This document shows, piece after piece, positions 50,204 to 57,514 of a DNA stretch of 64,000 nucleotides. The position numbers were made by a program, and so were the translations under genes. This DNA is from AV80 sp035536995 (lineage in GTDB: Bacteria; Verrucomicrobiota; Verrucomicrobiia; Chthoniobacterales; UBA10450): positions 1 through 64,000 of the forward strand of contig DATLNB010000067.1 in the NCBI GenBank assembly GCA_035536995.1. Reading direction: 5' to 3'. Below the pieces are notes generated by a model. That model ran no database searches and was not told where the DNA came from. It saw only the letters and a program-made list of their open reading frames with translations. The first letter of the stretch is position 1. Each line of letters begins with the position of its first letter.

Positions 50204-50809
50204 ATGAGACATTTTTCCCGCCTCTTCTTCTGCCTCTGCGCGCCGGCCGCTTTTCTCCTCACGAGCTGCGGCACCACGAGCAGCGTATCCACCGGACGTT
50301 ACCGGGTCATCGCGCATAAGCCGAACAACCCCGAAAACGTCAGGGTCAAGCTCTCGCTCTCGACCCAGAACGTTTACATCATGGAAGGCGATCGCCTCTT
50401 GATGGCCGCGGTGACCAACGTCGGCAAACCAGGCGCGGCCACGCCCACCGGCAATTTCACCATTTACAACAAGGAAAAGAAGCGCCGCCGCCACAGCGAA
50501 CCGGACGCCGGATATCCGATGGCCTATTGGCAGGAATTTAAATCCGCCTATGGATTCCATGAAGGCTTTGTCCACCCGTATCCGCACACCCATGGTTGCG
50601 TCCGGATGCATCGGGAGGCTGTGGCCCGGATGTTCGCGCTAACCCGCATCGGCACGCCGGTGACCATCGCGCAATCGCTCCCGGAAGATAAGCTCTACGG
50701 CAGCCAGGTGATGAAACTCGACCAGAGCAAGGATCCGGATCCGCCGCGTTCCTTCATGATGTCGGACGCCTGGTTCAAGGACCCGGCCGGGCCGCTCCTG
50801 GTAGACTGA
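50204..50809 (+). CDS. L,D-transpeptidase-like lipoprotein
   Basis: A 201-residue protein with a lipoprotein signal peptide and lipobox LTSC (Cys22). A YkuD domain with the HTHGCVRMHREAV motif (Cys132) spans about residues 45-165. The usual HGT block is replaced by GYPMAYWQEFKSAYGFHEG, which occurs in some families of this fold. It may anchor or cross-link peptidoglycan at the cell envelope. It is followed after 79 bases by ispH. Confidence 0.85.
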   Translation: MRHFSRLFFCLCAPAAFLLTSCGTTSSVSTGRYRVIAHKPNNPENVRVKLSLSTQNVYIMEGDRLLMAAVTNVGKPGAATPTGNFTIYNKEKKRRRHSEPDAGYPMAYWQEFKSAYGFHEGFVHPYPHTHGCVRMHREAVARMFALTRIGTPVTIAQSLPEDKLYGSQVMKLDQSKDPDPPRSFMMSDAWFKDPAGPLLVD

Positions 50810-50888
50810 TCCGGATTCAGGGCTAAATTGCTTCGGTTAGCCGGCGGGTGCTAGGTCGCCCCCGGCCCTGCCCTTTTTTCCGAAGCAA

Positions 50889-52127
50889 ATGAGCACAAAC
50901 CTGATCTCCAGCGGGACCACGGCGCGCGAGAAAGTGAATCTGCGCACGCCGGAGGTGATGACGGCTGTCCAGGAACAGGTCGAATCGCATTATCGGAGCG
51001 ACATCGTGGACAAGGTCCGCCGGGCAGGCGGGATCCTCCATTGCGGCGAGGTGACCGTGCGGCTCGCGAAGCAGTTCGGCTTTTGTTACGGGGTCGAGCG
51101 CGCCATTGATCTCGCCTATGCCGCGCGCAAGGTTTTCGCGGACCGGCGCCTTTTTATTGTTGGCGAGATCATTCACAACCCGGAGGTCAACGAGCAGATC
51201 TCCTCGTTAGGTATCAAGAACCTGATGGGGAGAAATAAGCAGGCCGATATCGGCGAACTTGGGCCGGATGACGTCGTCATCGTGCCCGCCTTCGGGACGG
51301 AGCTCTCCATCCAGCAACAAATCAAGGACCGCGGTTGCCAGATCGTGGACACGACCTGCGGTGACGTGATGAGCGTCTGGAAACGCGTTCGCAAGTACGC
51401 GAGCGAGTCCGCGACCTCCATCATTCACGGCAAAGCCGAGCACGAGGAAACCAAGGCCACCAGCTCGCGCGCTCTCGGTGACGGCAAGGGGCATTACCTT
51501 GTTGTCCTGACTCTCCCCGATACCGATTACGTCTGCGATTACATCCGGCACGGGGGCGATAAGGCCGCCTTCCTGGAGCGGTTTCGCAACGCGCATTCAC
51601 CCGGGTTCGATCCGGATTTGCACTTGCGGACGATCGGCGTAGCCAACCAGACCACCATGCTTCGCGGGGAAACGGAAGAGGTGCAACGCCGGATTCGCCA
51701 GGCAATCATCGACCGGGACGGCCCCGAAGGCGCGGCGAACAACTTCCGGTTCTTCGATACGATTTGCGGCGCGACGCAGGAACGCCAGGACGCGCTCCGC
51801 GAGCTGCTGAACGTCCCACTGAACCTGCTTCTGGTGGTGGGTGGATACAACAGCTCGAACACGTCGCACCTTGCGGAGATGGGGGAAGAGAAGCTGCCCA
51901 CTTATTTCGTGCGCAACGCCTCGCGGCTCGTCTCCCAGGACGAGATCTTGCATTACGATCTTCATCAGAAAGAAGAGGTCATCGCGCGCAACTGGCTGCC
52001 CTCCGGCCGTATCGTCGTCGGGATTACCGCGGGCGCATCCTGCCCTAACAACCTGATCGAAGAGACGCTGGTCCGGTTATACGAGCTGCGAGGTATCTCG
52101 CGCGAAGAGCTGGAAGCCGCAGCGTAA
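50889..52127 (+). CDS. ispH: 4-Hydroxy-3-methylbut-2-enyl diphosphate reductase
   Basis: A 412-residue iron-sulfur enzyme, the last step of the MEP isoprenoid pathway. Cluster cysteines are Cys66 (FGFCYGVER), Cys157 (DTTCGDV) and Cys385 (GASCPNNLIEE). HNPEVNEQ (97-103) and the EHEETKATSS block bind substrate phosphate. The protein is about 90 residues longer than E. coli IspH because of an N-terminal extension and an insert in the middle; long forms exist in cyanobacteria and other lineages. Its stop is one base before a repeat pair. Confidence 0.95.
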   Translation: MSTNLISSGTTAREKVNLRTPEVMTAVQEQVESHYRSDIVDKVRRAGGILHCGEVTVRLAKQFGFCYGVERAIDLAYAARKVFADRRLFIVGEIIHNPEVNEQISSLGIKNLMGRNKQADIGELGPDDVVIVPAFGTELSIQQQIKDRGCQIVDTTCGDVMSVWKRVRKYASESATSIIHGKAEHEETKATSSRALGDGKGHYLVVLTLPDTDYVCDYIRHGGDKAAFLERFRNAHSPGFDPDLHLRTIGVANQTTMLRGETEEVQRRIRQAIIDRDGPEGAANNFRFFDTICGATQERQDALRELLNVPLNLLLVVGGYNSSNTSHLAEMGEEKLPTYFVRNASRLVSQDEILHYDLHQKEEVIARNWLPSGRIVVGITAGASCPNNLIEETLVRLYELRGISREELEAAA

Positions 52128-52209
52128 TGTAGGGGCGCTTGTGCCAAGCGCCCAATTGACCCGCCTAAGCGATGCCGCCCTCAGGCGCTTGACACAAGCG
52201 CCTCTACAT
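52128..52209. repeat. GTAGAGGCGCTTGTGCC-family repeat pair, copy 1
   Basis: TGTAGGGGCGCTTGTGCCAA at 52128-52152 is inverted at 52184-52209 (GACACAAGCGCCTCTACAT). It follows directly after ispH, ahead of the Ku gene. The same family is at 53088-53154. Confidence 0.8.
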
Positions 52210-52250
52210 CACCCACGCGATCAACCCGCGAGCCGCGAAGTCTTTACGTT

Positions 52251-53087
52251 ATGCGTGCTATCTGGAAAGGCAGTATCAGTTTCGGCCTCGTTAACATTCC
52301 CATCGCGCTCTACCCGGCGACGCGGAAAGAAGACCTCAAATTTCGGCTCCTCCGGGCCAAGGACCACAGCCCGGTCAATTACAAACGGGTCGCGGAGAAG
52401 GATGGGAAAGAGGTCCCGTGGGACGAGATCGTGAAGGGCTACGAATACGAAAAAGGAAAATTCGTTGTCTTAAACGAAAAGGATTTCCAGCGCGTGGACC
52501 TCGAAGCAACCCAGACAGTCGATATCCAGGACTTCGTGGATCTCGATGAGATCGACCCGATGTATTTCTATAAGCCGTATTACCTGGAGCCGCAGAAGGG
52601 GGGCGACAAAGCCTACACTTTGCTGCGCGAAGCTTTGGCGGACGGAAAGAAAGTCGGCATTGCCAAGGTGGTGATCAAAACGCGGCAATACCTGGCCGGG
52701 GTCAAAGCGCTGAAGCACGCCCTCGTTCTCGAGCTCATGCATTTCGCCGAAGAGCTGTCCGATGCGGAAAAACTGAACGTCCCAAAAACGACCGAAGTCG
52801 GGAAACGCGAAAAAGAGATGGCTGAAGCGCTCGTCAAAAGCATGAGCTCGAAGTGGGATCCCGAGAAGTACAAGGACGATTACAAAGACGCGCTCATGGA
52901 TGTGATTGAAGAGAAAGTCGAAGCGGGCGGAAAGGAGATCGAAGAAAAGCCGAAGGAGAAGAGACCTTCAACCAAGGTGATCGATCTGGTAGCGGTGCTG
53001 CAGGAAAGCCTGAAAGCGCAAAGCGGTGGAGGCGGAAAGAAGAAAACCGCCGCGAAGAAAGCGAAGCAGCAGAAGAAGGCCGCCTAG
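52251..53087 (+). CDS. ku: Ku protein for nonhomologous end joining
   Basis: A 278-residue bacterial Ku homodimer subunit that binds DNA ends. The start MRAIWKGSISFGLVNIPIALYPATRKEDL is the family hallmark. The Ku core is at about residues 1-200, with GVKALKHALVLELMHFAEELSDAE, and a Lys/Glu-rich C-terminal tail ending KKKTAAKKAKQQKKAA. No ligD is within the window, so the ligase partner is elsewhere. The TAG stop is just before a repeat pair shared with the convergent YkgJ gene. Confidence 0.95.
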   Translation: MRAIWKGSISFGLVNIPIALYPATRKEDLKFRLLRAKDHSPVNYKRVAEKDGKEVPWDEIVKGYEYEKGKFVVLNEKDFQRVDLEATQTVDIQDFVDLDEIDPMYFYKPYYLEPQKGGDKAYTLLREALADGKKVGIAKVVIKTRQYLAGVKALKHALVLELMHFAEELSDAEKLNVPKTTEVGKREKEMAEALVKSMSSKWDPEKYKDDYKDALMDVIEEKVEAGGKEIEEKPKEKRPSTKVIDLVAVLQESLKAQSGGGGKKKTAAKKAKQQKKAA

Positions 53088-53154
53088 ATGTAGAGGCGCT
53101 TGTGCCAAGCGCCTTTTCCGAACGCCCAGGTGCTTGGCGCAAGCGCCTCTACAT
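53088..53154. repeat. GTAGAGGCGCTTGTGCC-family repeat pair, copy 2
   Basis: ATGTAGAGGCGCTTGTGCCA at 53088-53113 is inverted at 53129-53154 (TTGGCGCAAGCGCCTCTACAT). It sits between converging genes; the minus-strand stop TAG of the YkgJ-like gene (53149-53151) falls inside the right arm. Confidence 0.8.
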
Positions 53155-53568
53155 CTTTAGCGCGTCTGCGAGCGCCTTCTGAAAAAGCCGCGGCCCGTCG
53201 CCGCCTAACGAAGCGTCGATCGTTTCCAGTCGCCGGATCAAGTCGATGACCTCGCGCCGGGCGTAGGGCCCCCCCGCCGCGGCGCAGAAATGCGTGCGGC
53301 ATCCGAAAGGCCGCGCGTCGTAGATCAGACAATTTCCTGTCGCGCGATCGAGCAACGGGCACGCGCCGTCCGGATTGATCGGCAGTGCCTTCCGCCCAGT
53401 CGCGCGCAACGCTCGTGCGGCGAGCAACGCTTCGCCTTTGGTGAGATACGGAGTGCGGCCGGTCAATTTGAAGTGACAGCATTCCTTTATCCGTGCGCAG
53501 TTTCGATCGATCGGGCGCGCGGCCAGGTCGTCATAGATTGCGCGGACTTCGTTAAGGGCTGCGTCCAT
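53149..53568 (-). CDS. YkgJ family cysteine-cluster protein
   Basis: A 139-residue protein with a Zn/Fe-binding Cys-cluster pattern: Cys24, Cys30, Cys31, Cys70, Cys80, Cys90 and Cys95, in NCARIKECCHFK, NPDGACPLL, GNCLIYDARPFGC and RTHFC. The order matches the YkgJ/CxxCxxCC family, whose members bind metal or Fe-S clusters; the function is not known. The final codons ending ATG TAG derive from the adjacent repeat. Confidence 0.85.
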   Translation of the reverse strand: MDAALNEVRAIYDDLAARPIDRNCARIKECCHFKLTGRTPYLTKGEALLAARALRATGRKALPINPDGACPLLDRATGNCLIYDARPFGCRTHFCAAAGGPYARREVIDLIRRLETIDASLGGDGPRLFQKALADALKM

Positions 53569-53603
53569 CCTGGGAGAAAACTAGCCGGGATCGACCCTCC
53601 CGG

Positions 53604-54830
53604 CTACACCGCGTCCGCCATCGCGTTCCCAGCGATCCAGCCAGTGGTCCAGGCCGCCTGGAAATTAAATCCGCCGGTGATGCCATCGATGTCGAGGAGC
53701 TCGCCGGCGAAGTAGAGGTGGCGCACGATCCGGCTTTCCATGGTCTTGAAATCGACCTCGCGGAGGTAAACGCCGCCGCAGGTCACAAACTCATCCTTGT
53801 TCAATGACTTTCCATTCACGGCGAGCTCCGTCCTTTGCACGAGCGACACGAGCTGGTTCATGTTGTCACGCGAAAGGATCGTCCAGCGCGTGTCTTTCGT
53901 CACGCCGGCGGCCAACGCCAATTCCTCCCAAAGCCTGAAAGGCAGCGGGCCGAGTGGTGAATTGATCACGAGCCGGTTCGGATTCGAATCGCGAAGCGAC
54001 CGAAGCTGTCCGCGGACCTGGTTCTCGGACCATCCCGGCAGCCAGTTGAGCCGCAGCGGAAAATTGTAATCCGTCGTGTGGAGGGTGCGGGCGCCCCAGG
54101 CGGAGAGGCGAAGGATGACCGGTCCACTGACTCCCTGATGCGTGATCAGGAGCGAACCGCGTTGGCGAAGGGAACTGCCCGGCACCGTGGCTTCGACATC
54201 GGTGATGGCCACTCCGGGCAATCTTTGCAACCAGGTGGGGCCGGCGTGAAAGGAAAACAGCGAAGGCACCGCCGGCAGAACTGTATGGCCGAGCGATTCC
54301 GCGATGGCGGCGCCACTGGTCGAGCGCGTTCCACCTGTCGCCAACAATAACCGGTCGCAGGTCGCCGCCGTTCCGCGTCCAAAATCCAGTTCGAAGCCTT
54401 TCGTAGTCCGCCGCACTCCATCCACGCCTCTTCGGGCAAACAATTTCACGCCGGCCAAGTTCGCCTCCCTTATCAGGCAGTCGATGATCGTCTGCGACGA
54501 GTCCGTCACCGGGAACATGCGCCCGTCCGGCTCGGTCTTAAGTTTTATGCCGCGTTCTTCAAACCAGGCTGCCGTGTCCGCCGCGGAAAACCGATGGAGC
54601 GGCGATATCAGGGCGCGTTCGCCGCGCGGATAGCTGGCGCTCATCGTTCGCGGCTCGAAACAGGCGTTGGTCACGTTGCACCGGCCGCCGCCGGAAATGC
54701 GGACTTTTGTCAGGAACTCCGCGCCTCGTTCGTAGATCGAAACTTCATTCACGGGGTTAGCCCGGGCGCAGGCTATCGCGGCGAAAAATCCGGCTGCGCC
54801 GCCGCCGACGATTGCGATTTTTTCCGCCAC
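53604..54830 (-). CDS. YhiN/HI0933-family flavoprotein
   Basis: A 408-residue FAD-binding protein starting with GTG. It has IAIVGGGAAGFFAAIACARA (the dinucleotide fold), the family signature TKVRISGGGRCNVTNA, and the C-terminal ITGGFNFQAAWTTGWIAGNAMADAV. HI0933-like proteins have no proven activity, although roles in RNA or ROS-linked redox have been suggested. It starts one base from the DUF72 stop, in the same direction. Confidence 0.9.
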   Translation of the reverse strand: MAEKIAIVGGGAAGFFAAIACARANPVNEVSIYERGAEFLTKVRISGGGRCNVTNACFEPRTMSASYPRGERALISPLHRFSAADTAAWFEERGIKLKTEPDGRMFPVTDSSQTIIDCLIREANLAGVKLFARRGVDGVRRTTKGFELDFGRGTAATCDRLLLATGGTRSTSGAAIAESLGHTVLPAVPSLFSFHAGPTWLQRLPGVAITDVEATVPGSSLRQRGSLLITHQGVSGPVILRLSAWGARTLHTTDYNFPLRLNWLPGWSENQVRGQLRSLRDSNPNRLVINSPLGPLPFRLWEELALAAGVTKDTRWTILSRDNMNQLVSLVQRTELAVNGKSLNKDEFVTCGGVYLREVDFKTMESRIVRHLYFAGELLDIDGITGGFNFQAAWTTGWIAGNAMADAV

Positions 54831-54831
54831 G

Positions 54832-55566
54832 TCAGCGAACGTCGTGGCCGCGGGCTCGCAGAATCCGCTTTAGTTCCTGCGCGTTCTTGATCGCGAAAGC
54901 GTCGCGGTCGTTGTCGAAATAAATCCAGGCTTCGTGCGCCGCGCTTTTTTCGATTTTGTCCGCCCATTCATTCAGCTCGTCGTCGCTGTAATCGTGCCGA
55001 TACCACCGGCTTCGGCCGTGGAGACGCGCGTAGATCGCGTCGCTCGTCCGGATCAAATCGTCGGGCAAACGTGGCGCGCTTACCCCGCAAAAGATTAAAC
55101 CGCGTTCGCGGAAGCGCCGATAAACCGATTCGCCCCACCAGCTTTTATGACGGAACTCGACGGCGTTGCGATACTGCGGATCAAGCTGCCTGAGGATGCT
55201 GGCCAGGCGCGACGGGGTGTAGCGATAACTTGGGGGGAATTGAAAAAGAAAGCAGCCGAGCTTTGGTCCGAGGATTTCTTCGAATTTGCAGAATTCCTCG
55301 ACCAGCATCCTGGTTCGAACGAGACGTTTTTCGTGAGTGATCAACCGGTTGACCTTGACCGAGTAACGGAAATTCTCGGGTGCGTTCCGGACCCAGCTTT
55401 TCACGGTCGCGATCTTCGGCCAACTGTAGAACGGCGCGTTTAACTCCACCGTGTTGAAGTTGGCTGTGTAATGCCTAAACCAGGTGTCGGTCCGTTTCGT
55501 CTCCGGATAAAAGATCCCGCGCCAGTGCCAGTAAAACCAGCCGGAGCAACCGATGTGGATTTGCAC
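54832..55566 (-). CDS. DUF72 (YecE-like) family protein
   Basis: A 244-residue TIM-barrel protein of the DUF72 family. The GTG at 55566 gives the usual N terminus VQIHIGCSGWFYWHWRGIFYPE; further blocks are FNTVELNAPFY, FRYSVKVNRLITH, LGCFLFQFPPSY, VEFRHKSWWGE and IYARLHGRSRWYRHDYSDDEL. The function is unknown. Its stop lies one base before the YhiN start. A longer reading frame runs to 55668, but the conserved beginning and overlap with the divergent DoxX gene favour 55566. Confidence 0.9.
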   Translation of the reverse strand: MQIHIGCSGWFYWHWRGIFYPETKRTDTWFRHYTANFNTVELNAPFYSWPKIATVKSWVRNAPENFRYSVKVNRLITHEKRLVRTRMLVEEFCKFEEILGPKLGCFLFQFPPSYRYTPSRLASILRQLDPQYRNAVEFRHKSWWGESVYRRFRERGLIFCGVSAPRLPDDLIRTSDAIYARLHGRSRWYRHDYSDDELNEWADKIEKSAAHEAWIYFDNDRDAFAIKNAQELKRILRARGHDVR

Positions 55567-55649
55567 AGGAGATTGTAGACGGGATCGCTGGTCTCGGCGA
55601 GAGACGCGGGTGCCCGGTCGCCATCCCGTCCCGCTACGACAATCTTGAC

Positions 55650-56111
55650 ATGACGAACCCCGCCGCACAGCCTCGCCTGATGAACTCGCTCAAGCGCTTC
55701 GCCGATCCGGTTTATTGCCTCATGCGCCTCATGGTTGGATTAATGTTTGCCTGCCATGGCGCCCAGAAACTTCTCGGATGGTTCACCCCGCCCGGGAAAA
55801 CTCCTACGGCGCTCGACGCGCTCGGTACGGTAGGCGCATGGATCGAGCTCGTGGGCGGGCTCTTTATCGCGCTCGGCCTCCTCACCTCCATCGTGGCCTT
55901 TATCGCCAGCGGCATGATGGCAGTCGCGTTTTTCATGGCGCATTTCAAGGCGGGCGGCACCGGCTGGGTGCCGATCGTGAACCGCGGCGAGCTCGCAGTG
56001 GTTTACTGCTGGGTCTTTCTCTTCATCTGCTTTTACGGACCAGGACGCTGGAGCGTCGACGCGCTCCTTCTCCGCCGCGGGGCGCCGGCGTCGCCTACTC
56101 CGACTCCTTGA
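55650..56111 (+). CDS. DoxX family membrane protein
   Basis: A 153-residue protein with four hydrophobic segments starting near residue 20. The DoxX pattern VYCLMRLMVGLMFACHGAQKLLGWF is at residues 21-45, followed by WIELVGGLFIALGLLTSI and SGMMAVAFFMAHFKAG. DoxX proteins are reported as quinone-related or redox-associated membrane proteins, with varying roles. Eighteen bases separate it from the dienelactone hydrolase gene, so the two probably form an operon. Confidence 0.88.
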   Translation: MTNPAAQPRLMNSLKRFADPVYCLMRLMVGLMFACHGAQKLLGWFTPPGKTPTALDALGTVGAWIELVGGLFIALGLLTSIVAFIASGMMAVAFFMAHFKAGGTGWVPIVNRGELAVVYCWVFLFICFYGPGRWSVDALLLRRGAPASPTPTP

Positions 56112-56129
56112 AGAAAAGCGATCGGACTA

Positions 56130-56906
56130 ATGAAACGGATCATTTTCTCTCTCGCTTTTCTGCTCTGCGCCTCAGCGCTGCCGGGTCAGGATTGGGCGAA
56201 GGCGCGGTTGGAAAAATCATCGCGGCACGGGGAGTGGGTTGAGTTCAAGTCGGGCGAGCGCACGCTCAAGGCCTTCGTCGTGTTTCCCGAGCGGAAGGAA
56301 AAGGCGCCGGTCGTAATCGTTATCCACGAAATCTTTGGACTGACCGATTGGGTGCGCGGTGTGTGCGACCAGCTCGCGGAAGCGGGCGTGATTGCCATCG
56401 CGCCCGATATGCTGAGCGGGCAGACGTTCGCTGATGTGGATGGGGCGCGGAAAGCGATTTCGGCATTGCCGCCGGAACAGGTGAAGGCGGATCTCGATGC
56501 GACGGCGGAGTATGCTTTGACAAAAATTCCGGCAGCCAATGGCTCGCTCGCGGTCAGCGGCTTCTGCTGGGGCGGGGCTCGGACCTTCGAATACGCACGG
56601 GCGAACCCGAAGTTGAAGGCTGCCTATTCGTTTTACGGCACCGCGGTCGAGAACGCCGAGGACGCCGGGAAGATTGTCTGCCCGGTCTTTGGCTTCTACG
56701 GCGAGAACGACGCTCGCGTAAACGCGACGATCCCCAAAGCCGACGAGCTAATGAAAGCCGCCGGAAAGAAGTACGAGCCCATCATTTACAAAGGCGCCGG
56801 CCACGGTTTCATGCGCGACGGCGAAGCCCCGACTGGCACGCCCGAGAACAAGAAGGCGCGGGACGACGCGTGGGCGCGGTGGAAGGAATTGTTAAAACAA
56901 CTGTAG
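56130..56906 (+). CDS. Secreted dienelactone hydrolase-family protein
   Basis: A 258-residue alpha/beta hydrolase with an N-terminal signal peptide (MKRIIFSLAFLLCASALPGQ). The residues of the dienelactone hydrolase family are present: Glu67 (VIHEIFG), nucleophile Cys146 (GFCWGG), Asp194 (ENDARV) and His225 (GAGHGFM). True dienelactone hydrolases are cytoplasmic and about 235 residues; the exported form may act on other esters. It follows DoxX in the same direction and is followed by the RAYT region. Confidence 0.9.
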   Translation: MKRIIFSLAFLLCASALPGQDWAKARLEKSSRHGEWVEFKSGERTLKAFVVFPERKEKAPVVIVIHEIFGLTDWVRGVCDQLAEAGVIAIAPDMLSGQTFADVDGARKAISALPPEQVKADLDATAEYALTKIPAANGSLAVSGFCWGGARTFEYARANPKLKAAYSFYGTAVENAEDAGKIVCPVFGFYGENDARVNATIPKADELMKAAGKKYEPIIYKGAGHGFMRDGEAPTGTPENKKARDDAWARWKELLKQL

Positions 56907-56907
56907 C

Positions 56908-56996
56908 GGTAGGGACGGCGCGCTGCGCCGTCTGACCGAATGTCCCCCCGGACCTCAAATGCACGTTCGCAGACGCCGCAGCGCGGCGTCCCTACC
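56908..56996. repeat. REPIN upstream of RAYT
   Basis: The left REP (56908-56932) starts GGTAGGGACGGCGCGCTGCG, with a perfect 8-base stem GACGGCGC/GCGCCGTC. The right REP (56972-56996) is inverted, stem GACGCCGC/GCGGCGTC, ending GTCCCTACC. The 39-base spacer is nearly the same as that of 57426-57513. Confidence 0.9.
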
Positions 56997-57430
56997 AGGC
57001 ACGCCCGGAAGCGGTTGCCACACGACGTGCCTTTGTGGATCGATCCCAGTCAGGAGAACTACTTCGTCACTGTCTGCTGCGCGCAGCGCGGACTGAATCA
57101 GTTGGCCCACCCAAAGATCGGCCCAGCGTTAATCGAAACGAGCGCCAAATTTGGTACGCCCACCTTACTGTTGTCATGCCGGATCACGTTCACCTCGTGG
57201 TAGCGTTTCCAGACGCCGAGCGGCGCGCTCAGGCTATCGTTAGTAAATGGAAAGAGTGGACGGCAAAAAAACTTGGCATCTGCTGGCAGCGCGACTTCTT
57301 CGAGCATCGACTGCGCAGGGACGAAAGTTTCCGGCAGAAAGCAGATTATACCCTAGCGAATCCAGTTCGGGCTGGTCTGGTGGAGACATGGGAAGATTGG
57401 CCCTACGTATTCATTGCGAATCCGTGGTAG
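56940..57430 (+). pseudogene. REP-associated tyrosine transposase (RAYT), frameshifted
   Basis: The N-terminal part is read in one frame (RKRLPHDVPLWIDPSQENYF...IETSAKF, about 57003-57150), then a -1 shift at AAATTTGG (57146-57153) moves to the second frame (WYAHLTVVMPDHVHLVVAFPDAE ... LANPVRAGLVETWEDWPYVF). The second part has the HUH motif His-x-His in MPDHVHLVV and the typical tail with a Tyr in KADYTLANP. The product would be a Y1 transposase acting on REPs. The start is unclear; the in-frame ATG lies in the upstream REPIN. Decay, a sequencing error or recoding could explain the shift. The TAG stop lies in the next REP. Confidence 0.85.
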
Positions 57431-57513
57431 GGACGGCGCGCTGCGCCGTCCGACCGAACGTCCCCCGGACCTCAAATGCAGGCTCCCAGACGCCGCAGCG
57501 CGGCGTCCCTACC
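57426..57513. repeat. REPIN downstream of RAYT
   Basis: Left REP 57426-57450 and right REP 57489-57513, nearly identical to 56908-56996 including the spacer. The RAYT stop TAG (57428-57430) is in the left arm. The right arm ends one base before the stop codon of the S46 peptidase gene, which reads leftward. Confidence 0.9.
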
Positions 57514-57514
57514 A

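Noticed and set aside
57140..57160. Programmed -1 frameshifting at AAATTTGG in the RAYT
   Set aside because: The site is not an X XXY YYZ heptamer and RAYTs are not known to use recoding; a simple indel is more likely.
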